Shown: in pieces, positions 12,763 to 20,298 of the stretch
Layout: the number at the start of each line of letters is the position of its first letter
Numbering within the stretch: position 1 is the stretch's first letter
Assembly: GCA_963796675.1 (NCBI GenBank)
Contig: CAWCMS010000013.1
Location: forward strand, 682,001 to 746,000
Reading direction: 5' to 3'
Source: CAWCDJ01 sp963796675
Lineage (GTDB): Bacteria; Acidobacteriota; Terriglobia; Bryobacterales; Bryobacteraceae
Length of the DNA stretch: 64,000 nucleotides
Program-made: the position numbers and the translations under genes
Notes under the pieces: generated by a model
Told to the model about the DNA's origin: nothing
Database searches by the model: none
What the model saw: the letters and a program-made list of their open reading frames with translations, nothing else

Positions 12763-13719
12763 ATGACTTGTAGGCTGTTGAAAACACCGATCCGGCTGGC
12801 CGGTTGGCTGTTCGCGGCAGCACTGATCGCCCCGGCACAACAGGTCAATGTTGGGCGCCCGGGCATGATCAATTACACCGAGGGACAGGTATCACTGGAT
12901 GGGACCGAAGTAGGCTACAACACAGTCGGCAACGCGGCCGTAGCGCCTGGAGAGGTGCTCCAGACGGCGGACGGCAGGGCGGAGATGCTCTTGACGCCGG
13001 GTGTCTTCCTGCGGATGGATCACAATACGTCGGTCAAGATGGTCGACCCTTCGCTGATCGATACCCATGTCGAGCTGCAGCGGGGCACGGCGCTGATCGA
13101 AGTGGACCAGGTGGCGTCGGAAAACCACCTGAACGTGACCGCAAACGGTGTCAATACGCAGTTGGTGAAGAAGGGAATCTATCAGTTTCAGGCGAACCCC
13201 GGTCTGCTTTCGGTGTATGACGGCCAGGCCGTCGTTACGCAGAACGACCGGTCGATCGAAGTGAAGAAGGGCCACGCGCTGGCGCTCGGGACAGCAGAGG
13301 TAAAGACGCAGAAGTTCGACCGCGACCAGACCTCCGCGCTCTATGACTGGAGCAAATTGCGCGCACAGTACGTGGCGGAGGCGAATGCCACGTCGGCGCA
13401 GGCCATCGTGGTGAGCAATCCGGCGTGGTACGCGGGCACGGGCTGGTATTGGAACCCCTGGTATGACAGTTGGGCCTTCGTACCCGGCATGGGCTACATC
13501 GCGAGCCCGTTCGGCTTTGGCTTTGGGTTCTACTCACCGGTCTACTGGCATGCCTATGTGGCGCCTTATTACGGCTGGAGAGGGCCGGTCTATCGCGGAC
13601 GCGTTCCCGCCGGCTTCCGTGCCGTGACGCCTGCTCCGCGATTCGCGGGACCCCGCATGTCGGGCGCCCCGGCGATGCGCGGAGGGTTCAGCGCTCACAT
13701 CGGCGGCCGCGGGCGCTAG
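12763..13719 (+). CDS. secreted FecR-domain protein
   Basis: 318 residues. Signal peptide about 1-28 (LAGWLFAAALIAPAQQ). Then a FecR-type beta domain: GEVLQTADGRAEMLLTPG, VFLRMDHNTSVKMV, VELQRGTALIEVDQV and LLSVYDGQAVVTQN (about 45-180). After a charged linker the C-terminus (about 210-318) is rich in Trp, Tyr, Gly and Pro (WYWNPWYDSWAFVPGMGYI, FGFGFGFYSPVYW) and ends with Arg/Gly-rich sequence. FecR domains sit in the periplasm. In this architecture there is no transmembrane sigma-regulator helix, so a structural or envelope role is more likely than iron signalling. Start ATG 12763 has AAAGGACT upstream. Confidence 0.8.
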   Translation: MTCRLLKTPIRLAGWLFAAALIAPAQQVNVGRPGMINYTEGQVSLDGTEVGYNTVGNAAVAPGEVLQTADGRAEMLLTPGVFLRMDHNTSVKMVDPSLIDTHVELQRGTALIEVDQVASENHLNVTANGVNTQLVKKGIYQFQANPGLLSVYDGQAVVTQNDRSIEVKKGHALALGTAEVKTQKFDRDQTSALYDWSKLRAQYVAEANATSAQAIVVSNPAWYAGTGWYWNPWYDSWAFVPGMGYIASPFGFGFGFYSPVYWHAYVAPYYGWRGPVYRGRVPAGFRAVTPAPRFAGPRMSGAPAMRGGFSAHIGGRGR

Positions 13720-15236
13720 GCGCCCCGGCCTGCGCCGGCCGGAGACAGGCGGCTGCGGATCTGGTTCATGACATCGGAGGCCAGGAAGGGCTTCCGCAGC
13801 ACCGGGAAATTATGTTCCTCGCAGAGGGCTTCCTCTTCGGCCGGCAGGATGGTTCCCGTCATCACGATGACCAGCATCTGCGGCACGGACTGCAGGAACT
13901 CCACTCCCAGTTCGACACCGTTGCCGTCCGGGAGCATGTAATCGAGTAGCGCGGCGTTGGGCTTGTGCTGCTCGACCAGTCGCTTGGCTTCGGTGGCCGA
14001 TTCCGCGGTCAGCAGCGTCCAACCGTCGTTCGCCATCAGGCGCTCCAGGAAGTGCAGCAGGTCGCGGTTGTCATCGACCAGCAGAACAGTTGGATTGGCC
14101 GGAGCGGGGACGCCGCTCGAAGCTTCCGAACGAAGATTGAGCTTTCCACTGTCGGCGGACACTTCCACTAACACTCTCGCGCCGGCACTCACCTGGTTGG
14201 TGGCAACCAGGGTGGCCAGGGGCTGCGTCAAGTGCCGATGGATGGTCCGGTTCAGCTCGCGAGCTCCGTATTCCGCGCTGGTGCCCTTTTCGAGCAGGAA
14301 ATGCCGCGCTTCGGGCGGAACCTCGAGGATAAACGACCGGCTGCCGAGCCGCGTGTTGACGTGATTCTGCAGGTCGGCAATCTGCTTGTCGAGGATCGCC
14401 GAGAGTGATTCGGGCGTCAGCGGCTGGTAGGTGATGATGCAATCGATGCGGTTGACAAATTCCGGCGAGAAGCGTTTCCGCACCGCCACCAGGGCGATGT
14501 TTTGCAGCTTGCTCGTCAGGTCCGTGCGTTCCGAGCTCTTGACGGACTGAAAACCGAACTCCGGATTGATTTCGCGCATCATCTCACGCGCGCCGAGGTT
14601 GCTGGTCAGAAACACCAGGCTCTTCTCGAAATTGACGGTCGAGTTGTCGCCCAGCCGCAGAACGCCTTTATCGAGGACGCCGAGCAGCAGCCGCGTCATC
14701 GACGGAGCCGCTTTTTCGATTTCATCGAACAGCACCAGGGAGAGGTTACACTTTTCGCTGGTGACGGCATTCAGCTTCTGCTGGGTAAGCATCGGCTGGG
14801 TTTCACGATGGCCCAGGTAGCCGGGCGGTGCGCCAATGAGCTTCGCGACCTCGTGTTCCATTTGGAACTCGCCGCAATCGACCTTGAGTAGATTTTTCTC
14901 GCTGCCGTGCAGGACTTCCGCCAACGCTTCGACGGTTTTAGTCTTTCCGGTACCGGTCGGTCCCAAGAGCAGGAAGACGCCGACCGGACGCCCTTCCGGC
15001 GCCAGGCCTGCCTGGAACATCTGCACATACGGGACAATTACCCTGGTGGCGGCAGGTTGACCCACAACTTTCTGGGACAATACGGCAGTCAGATCTTCGA
15101 TCAGGTCTGACGCCTGTTTGCGGGAGCGGTTCTGATTCGTGCGCGGCCGGTCCTGAACCCCTTCCAATTTCATCGTAGCGGCGGACGGTTTAACTCTGGT
15201 GCGCCGTCGTTCATCGGGACGGTTCGGCTCTTTCAT
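13716..15236 (-). CDS. AAA+ ATPase (ClpB D2-like) fused to a response-regulator receiver domain
   Basis: 506 residues. Residues 1-50 are basic and disordered-looking. Residues about 50-370 form one AAA+ module of the ClpA/B second-domain type: Walker A GPTGTGKT (92-99), pore loop GYLG (139-142), Walker B LVLFDEIEKA (167-176), sensor-1 LVFLTSNLG, arginine-finger FSPEFVNRID and sensor-2 GARELNR. Residues 381-506 are a complete receiver domain: acidic pair in LLVDDN, phospho-acceptor Asp432 in LLDYMLPDG, Thr in VMTG and Lys in LRKPF. No Clp N-domain and no ClpP-binding loop are seen. Activity gated by phosphorylation is an inference. It overlaps the FecR gene end by 4 bp, convergently. Confidence 0.88.
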   Translation of the reverse strand: MKEPNRPDERRRTRVKPSAATMKLEGVQDRPRTNQNRSRKQASDLIEDLTAVLSQKVVGQPAATRVIVPYVQMFQAGLAPEGRPVGVFLLLGPTGTGKTKTVEALAEVLHGSEKNLLKVDCGEFQMEHEVAKLIGAPPGYLGHRETQPMLTQQKLNAVTSEKCNLSLVLFDEIEKAAPSMTRLLLGVLDKGVLRLGDNSTVNFEKSLVFLTSNLGAREMMREINPEFGFQSVKSSERTDLTSKLQNIALVAVRKRFSPEFVNRIDCIITYQPLTPESLSAILDKQIADLQNHVNTRLGSRSFILEVPPEARHFLLEKGTSAEYGARELNRTIHRHLTQPLATLVATNQVSAGARVLVEVSADSGKLNLRSEASSGVPAPANPTVLLVDDNRDLLHFLERLMANDGWTLLTAESATEAKRLVEQHKPNAALLDYMLPDGNGVELGVEFLQSVPQMLVIVMTGTILPAEEEALCEEHNFPVLRKPFLASDVMNQIRSRLSPAGAGRGA

Positions 15237-15420
15237 TGGATGCCTTAAAGATACCTTATCGACAAGCCATGTTGCACGACGGGGTCCAAGGGCGTGGGAA
15301 AAGAGAGGGAAGCCGCCGCGTGACTGTACCCTTTGTTTTTTAGCACGCTGGCACTATGATCGTGTGTGAAAATACGTACCGGCTGGTACCGCTCGAGGAC
15401 TCGAGGGGTTAAGACGACGA

Positions 15421-15639
15421 CTACCGGTGGCGGAAGGTGATTCTACCTTTGGTGAGATCGTAGGGAGACAACTCGAGGGTGACCTTGTCGCCAGCCAGGA
15501 CTCGAATCCGGTTCCGGCGTAAGCGGCCGGCAAGGTGAGCCAGCACGACACGATTCTGTTCGAGTTGTACGCTGAAGAGGCCGCTGGGGAACTTTTCCAG
15601 AACGGTTCCGGTTACCTCAATGCTGTCCTCTTTGCTCAT
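15421..15639 (-). CDS. infA: translation initiation factor IF-1
   Basis: 72-residue S1/OB-fold protein that occupies the ribosomal A site during initiation. It starts MSKEDSIEVTGTVLEKFPSG and has NRVVLAHLAGRLRRNRIRVL, DKVTLELSPYDLTKGRITFR, all standard IF-1 features at standard length. It lies downstream of the cold-shock gene on the same strand, separated by a strong hairpin. It is away from the ribosomal-protein cluster. Confidence 0.95.
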   Translation of the reverse strand: MSKEDSIEVTGTVLEKFPSGLFSVQLEQNRVVLAHLAGRLRRNRIRVLAGDKVTLELSPYDLTKGRITFRHR

Positions 15640-15658
15640 ATCCCTCCACGTTGATTTG

Positions 15659-15692
15659 GCGGGCCGGCCGGTCGTCGGGCGGGCCGGCCCGC
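15659..15692. repeat. hairpin between the cold-shock gene and infA
   Basis: An 11-bp perfect stem (GCGGGCCGGCC / GGCCGGCCCGC) with a 12-base loop. It falls just after the cold-shock stop and 19 bp before the infA start when read leftward. There is no T-run, so it may be an attenuating structure, a Rho-type end or a REP-like repeat. Confidence 0.6.
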
Positions 15693-15701
15693 GCGAATTC
15701 G

Positions 15702-15905
15702 TTAGGCCATGGAGACGTTGGTCGCCTGCAGACCTTTGGGGCCCTTCGTCACTTCAAACTCCACTCGCGCACCTTCATCCAAGGTGCGATACCCCTGCGA
15801 CTGAATCGCCGAGAAGTGCACGAAGACGTCCTCTCCGTTCTCACGCTGGATAAAGCCATAGCCCTTGGCTGCGTTGAACCACTTCACTGTGCCTTTTTCT
15901 TTCAT
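15702..15905 (-). CDS. cold-shock protein (CspA family)
   Basis: 67-residue OB-fold nucleic-acid chaperone. RNP1-like GTVKWFNAAKGYGFIQ and RNP2-like EDVFVHFSAIQSQGYRTLDE are present, and the ending VTKGPKGLQATNVSMA is typical. It acts in the cytoplasm by melting RNA structure. Which paralogue it is cannot be told. A hairpin at 15968-16006 lies in the likely leader. Confidence 0.95.
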   Translation of the reverse strand: MKEKGTVKWFNAAKGYGFIQRENGEDVFVHFSAIQSQGYRTLDEGARVEFEVTKGPKGLQATNVSMA

Positions 15906-15967
15906 CTGCCTCTATTCCTTCTTTTGCTCAAAATGCACACGACTCTTAATTCGAGACCCCGATAGCG

Positions 15968-16006
15968 AAAGAGGGGGTGCGGAAGGACTCACGCAACCCC
16001 CTCTTT
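15968..16006. promoter_or_regulatory. strong hairpin in the cold-shock/cas6-like divergent region
   Basis: AAAGAGGGGGTGCG pairs with CGCAACCCCCTCTTT (one bulge), loop about 10 bases, flanked by A and T tracts so it could act as a terminator in either direction. No gene reads into it from either side. It may be a structured 5' leader of the cold-shock gene or a transcription insulator. Confidence 0.5.
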
Positions 16007-16071
16007 GGTTACGAAGCGAAGATCGAGTCAAATGCCCTACCATTATACACCAGGAGGAAAGCCCGCCCGCT

Positions 16072-16947
16072 TTGGTGAATACGCTCGAATTTGGCCGTTA
16101 CCGCTTCCACTTCCGGACGGTCGATGCCGTGCATTTTCCGCGCGGAAAGAGCTCCAACACTTTGCGCGGCGCATTCGGCATATTGCTGCGCGAATCGGCG
16201 CCGACCGATGTCTACAAGCGGCTATTCGAGCCAGGCGGACCGGCTGGCCGCGCGCCGAGCGGTCTCGCCGATTGGCCGCGTCCGTATCTGTTTCGTGCCG
16301 CGCATCTGGACGGCCTGACGGTTTCCTCCAATAGCTGGTTTTACTTCGACGTGCATGTCTTCGACCTCCGTGAAACCGTGCTCGAAGCGATTCGCAGGGC
16401 TTTCGAGGGTTGGGCGGAGACGGGCGTCGGGCCGCGGCGCGGACGCGTCCAACTGGAACGCACCGAGCAGCTCGGCCTGGACGATCGGGCCGCCATGGAA
16501 TCTTGCCGGTTAGGTTTCGAAGCTTCTGCCGAACCCGTGGAGCACGTGCGCCTGCGTTTCCTGACGCCAACGGAATTGAAGGCAGCGGGCGCGGTGGCGG
16601 AGCGCCCGGAGTTCGGCACGCTCTTCGGCCGGCTGCGGGACCGCATCAGCACATTGCGGTCATTGTACGGCCCGGGGCCGCTCGAGATCGACTTCCGCGG
16701 GCTCGGCGAGCGCGCGGCGGCCATCCGCATTTCGCATTGCGACCTGGAGCAGCAGCGGGTGGCGCGCAAGTCCGGCAGGACCGGCCAGGTCCATCTGCTT
16801 GGCGGGTTCACGGGCACGGCGGACTATACGGGGGACCTGCGCGAATTCGTGCCCTGGCTGCGGGCGGCGCGCTGGGTCGGCGTAGGGCGCCACACGGCGT
16901 GGGGCAACGGCGACGTGCGCCTGGTCAATCCTCGCGAAGCGTCATAG
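16072..16947 (+). CDS. orphan Cas6-like RAMP endoribonuclease
   Basis: About 291 residues, similar to the CRISPR_Cas6 family that processes pre-crRNA (type I/III). The N-terminal ferredoxin-like half starts LEFGRYRFHFRTVDAVHFPR and GKSSNTLRGAFGILLRES. The middle has LADWPRPYLFRAAHLDG and VRLRFLTPTELKAAG. The C-terminal glycine-rich region is LLGGFTGTADYTGDLREFVP and VGVGRHTAWGNGDVRL. The Cys-rich insert common in this family after the first helix is absent. TTG 16072 or GTG 16075 is the likely start, after AGGAGG at 16052-16057. No other cas gene or repeat array is in the window, so its present role is open. Its end overlaps the ADOP gene by 23 bp, convergently. Confidence 0.75.
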   Translation: MVNTLEFGRYRFHFRTVDAVHFPRGKSSNTLRGAFGILLRESAPTDVYKRLFEPGGPAGRAPSGLADWPRPYLFRAAHLDGLTVSSNSWFYFDVHVFDLRETVLEAIRRAFEGWAETGVGPRRGRVQLERTEQLGLDDRAAMESCRLGFEASAEPVEHVRLRFLTPTELKAAGAVAERPEFGTLFGRLRDRISTLRSLYGPGPLEIDFRGLGERAAAIRISHCDLEQQRVARKSGRTGQVHLLGGFTGTADYTGDLREFVPWLRAARWVGVGRHTAWGNGDVRLVNPREAS

Positions 16948-19322
16948 CCGGATCCACGCGCATTGCGCGGCGGGCCGGAAGCCAGCTCGCGAGAGCCGCT
17001 ACCAGCATCAAGAGTGCGGCCACGGCGACGAAGGTCGCGAGATCGGTCGCGGTCACGCCGAACAGCAGTTTGGCGATCAGGCGCGTGAGCGCAATTGCCC
17101 CGGCGAGCCCGAGTGCAATGCCTCCCGCGGCCAGCGCCAGTCCTTCTCCGAGGATCGCGCGCAGCACATCGCCGGGACCGGCGCCGAGCGCCATGCGGAT
17201 GCCGATCTCCTGCGTGCGCCGGCTCACCAGATACGCCAGCACCCCATAGATTCCGAGCGATGCAAGCAGCAGCGCTGCTCCGGCAAGCAGGGCCAGCAGG
17301 GTCATCTGAATCTTGTGTCCGGAGACTTCGCGGTCAAGGATCTGATCCATGCTGCTGACGTCGGCGACCGCGATATCCGGGGCCGCGGCGTGGATCGCGC
17401 GGCGGATGGGATTCGCGAGGCTGAGCGGGTCGTGCGTGGTGCGGACCAGCAGATAGTTCGGTGGGACCGGCACCTGCGCGGAGGAAAGGTACATCTCTGC
17501 CTTGGCGGGAACGTCCAGGCCCGCCTGATGAACGTCGGCAATCACGCCCACAACGGGAATCCACGGTTCGTCCGCTCCGAAGCGGAGGCGCTTGCCGAGC
17601 ACGTGCCCGTCCGGCCAGAACTGGTGCGCGAACGCCTGATTCACCACGACCGCGGTAGGCGGCTCGTTCACGTCGAACCGTTCGATGGAGCGGCCCTCGA
17701 TCAGCGGCACTCCAAGCGTTTCCAGGAACCCCGGGGTGACCACGCGGAAATTGGAGTTGGCCATCACCGGACGTCCCTCGATCTCGAATCCGTTGACCCA
17801 GCCCTTGAAAGCGATCGGTACGCCATTGGTCAGGCCGGCGGAAGCCACTCCGGGTAGCGCCGAGACGGAGCGAAGGAGGCGGTCTTCGAGTCCGGTCAGA
17901 GTTTGGATAGTCCGGTAGCGCTGGGGCGATCCGGAAATGCGCACAGAGAGGAGGTTCCCGACCGGAAAACCGGGGTCGACGCCGCGCAGCCGCGCGAAGG
18001 TCTGAATCAGCAGGCCGGCTCCGATGGCCAGCACGAAGGCCAGGGCCACTTCGGCGATCACGAGAACTCGTTCGATGGAGCGGCCGGAGGTGGCGTTGCG
18101 GCCGCCGCCTCCCTGTTTCAAGACCTGCTGCAGATCGAAGCGGAGGGCCTGAAACGCCGGAACCAGGCCGAAGATCAGGCCGGTGAGGATCGAGATCGCG
18201 AGAGTGAAGCCGAGCACCCGCACATCCACCTGAAGCGCGGAAACCGAGGCGATGCCGCCCGGCACCAGCTTTTCGAGGAAGCGGATTCCCCAGAGCGCGG
18301 CGAGCAGACCTGCCAGGCCGCCGGCGAGGGAGAGCACCAGGCTTTCGGTGAGAAGTTGCCAGATCAGCCCGCCGCGGCCCGCGCCGATAGCGGCACGGAT
18401 GGCGATTTCCCGGCGCCGTCCCGCGGCGCGGGCAAGGAGCAGATTCGCAATGTTGGCACAGCCGATGAGCAGCACGAAACCCACGGCGCCGAGCAATACC
18501 CACAAGGCGGCGCGGGTCTCACGGACGAAGTGGTCGCGCATGGGTGCGACAAAGGCACCGATATTTTGGTTGGTCTCGGGGTATTCCTGTGCCAACTGCG
18601 CGGCGATGGCGCGGATCTCCTGGTTGGCGTGCTCGATCGAGACGCCGGGAGCGAGCCGCGCGGCCACCATCGAGTTGTGGCGCCCACGGTTGATGAAGTC
18701 GGCGGGACGGTAGAAGGCGCCGGCAGGAGCCCAGAGGTCATTCCCGCGATCGGGGAAATGGAAGCCCGGCGGCATGACGCCGACCACTTCGTACTTCTCG
18801 TCATTGAGCGTCAGGGTCTTGCCGATGATTTGAGGGTCGCCGCCCGTGGCGCGGCGCCAGGCCGTCGCTCAGGATCGCCGTTTTGGGCGTGCCGGGGTGG
18901 TCCTCGTCCTCGCGGAAAAGGCGGCCGAGCGCCGGACGTACGCGGAGCGTACCGAGCAGGCCGGCGGTCACGACACTTCCCTGCACTTCCATGGTTTCCG
19001 AAGAGCCGGCCAGCGCGAAGCGGCCCTGCTCCAGCGCGCCGATCCGTTCGAACGATCGGCTCCGCGCGCGCCACTCCGTGAAGTTGCCCATGGCGACCAC
19101 GCTGTCGCGGAGACCGAAAATGTTGGTCTCCTCCCAGACGAAGACCAGGCGGCCGGCGTCGGGAAATGGCAGAGGACGCAGCAGCACCGTGTCGACCAGC
19201 GTGAAGATCGCGGTATTCGCACCTACGCCCAGGGCGAGCGTGAGGATGGCGACCGCCGAGAACAGCGGGTTTTTTCGCAGGGCGCGGAAAGCGTAGCGCA
19301 AATCGGCAATGCGGTTCTGCAT
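16925..19322 (-). CDS. MacB-like orphan ABC permease (ADOP type), one frame break
   Basis: About 800 residues. N-terminal MacB periplasmic-core start: YAFRALRKNPLFSAVAILTL and ALGVGANTAIFTLVDTVLLR. The frame breaks near 18860, within AILSDGL, and resumes before VVGVMPPGFHFPDRG. Two FtsX-type membrane blocks follow: VLLIGCANIANLLLARAAGR with REIAIRAAIGAGR, and LLASLGIYGVLAYLVSRRTQ with EIGIRMALGAG near the end. No ATPase partner is adjacent, as is usual for the duplicated orphan permeases abundant in Acidobacteriota. Substrate unknown. Divergent from the esterase gene at 19405. Confidence 0.85.
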
Positions 19323-19404
19323 GGAAAATGCCTTTGATATTCAGACGAAAATCTCCCGGATTGGTTCGCAGAATTCAGTCCCGGCGCGTGATACCGTAAG
19401 ACCG

Positions 19405-20289
19405 ATGACCCGCTTCCTGATCTGTCTGGCAATGGCTTCGGCACTGGCACTGGCGCAGTCACCGCGCACCCCAACCCCCGAGCCGCTGTGGCCCAACGGC
19501 GCTCCGGGTGCGCAGGGCAACGAAGAGATCGACATCCCCACGCTGGCTTCCTACCCGGTGGCGGAAGGACAGGGCACAGGGACGGCCGTCGTGGTTTTTC
19601 CCGGGGGAGGCTACCTGCACCTTTCCATGGACAAAGAGGGCGACCAGATCGCACGATGGCTGAACTCGCTAGGGGTCACAGCGTTCGTGTTGAAATACCG
19701 GCTGGGCCCGAAGTATCGGCATCCCATCGAGCTTGGCGACGCACAGCGGGCCATCCGCACGGTGCGCTATAAGGCCGGCGAATTTCGCGTGGCGGCCAAT
19801 CGCATCGGCATCATGGGCTTTTCGGCGGGAGGCCACCTGGCGTCGACCGCGGGCACGCACTTCGATGCCGGAAATCCCGGCGCGGCCGACCCGATCGACC
19901 GTGTCAGCAGCCGGCCCGACTTCCTGGTGCTCTGCTACCCGGTGATCTCCTTCGGCCAATACGCGCATCAGGGCTCGAAGAACGCGCTACTGGGCCCGAA
20001 CCCCGATCCTAAGCTGGTGGAAAACCTCTCGAACGAGCTACAGGTGACGCCGCAGACGCCGCCCACGTTCCTGTTCCACACCACGGCCGACACCACGGTT
20101 CCGGTGGAGAACAGCGTGCTGTTTTACCTGGCGCTGCGCAAGGCCGGGGTCCCGGCCGAGATGCACATTTACGAGCGCGGCGGCCATGGCGCAGGACTGG
20201 GACAGACCGATGAGGCCCTATCTTCGTGGCCGGCCCGCCTGGCCGATTGGATGCGAATCCGGGGGTTGCTGAACGCGGCTCCAAGATAG
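19405..20289 (+). CDS. secreted alpha/beta hydrolase (esterase/lipase, BD-FAE-like)
   Basis: 294 residues. Signal peptide MTRFLICLAMASALALAQS. Oxyanion region VVVFPGGGYLHLSMDKEG, nucleophile elbow GFSAGGHLAS, acid in FLFHTTADTTVPVENS and catalytic His in YERGGHGAGLG, in the proper order. The family includes carbohydrate acetyl- and feruloyl-esterases, so removal of acyl groups from plant or microbial polysaccharide is plausible, though the substrate cannot be read from sequence. ATG 19405 is chosen because the signal peptide begins there. Prolyl oligopeptidase follows after 9 bp, so the two are probably co-transcribed. Confidence 0.85.
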   Translation: MTRFLICLAMASALALAQSPRTPTPEPLWPNGAPGAQGNEEIDIPTLASYPVAEGQGTGTAVVVFPGGGYLHLSMDKEGDQIARWLNSLGVTAFVLKYRLGPKYRHPIELGDAQRAIRTVRYKAGEFRVAANRIGIMGFSAGGHLASTAGTHFDAGNPGAADPIDRVSSRPDFLVLCYPVISFGQYAHQGSKNALLGPNPDPKLVENLSNELQVTPQTPPTFLFHTTADTTVPVENSVLFYLALRKAGVPAEMHIYERGGHGAGLGQTDEALSSWPARLADWMRIRGLLNAAPR

Positions 20290-20298
20290 GAGGGCGTC

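Noticed and set aside
16072..16947. A CRISPR array close to the Cas6-like gene.
   Set aside because: I scanned the flanks for regularly spaced 25-40 base repeats and saw none.
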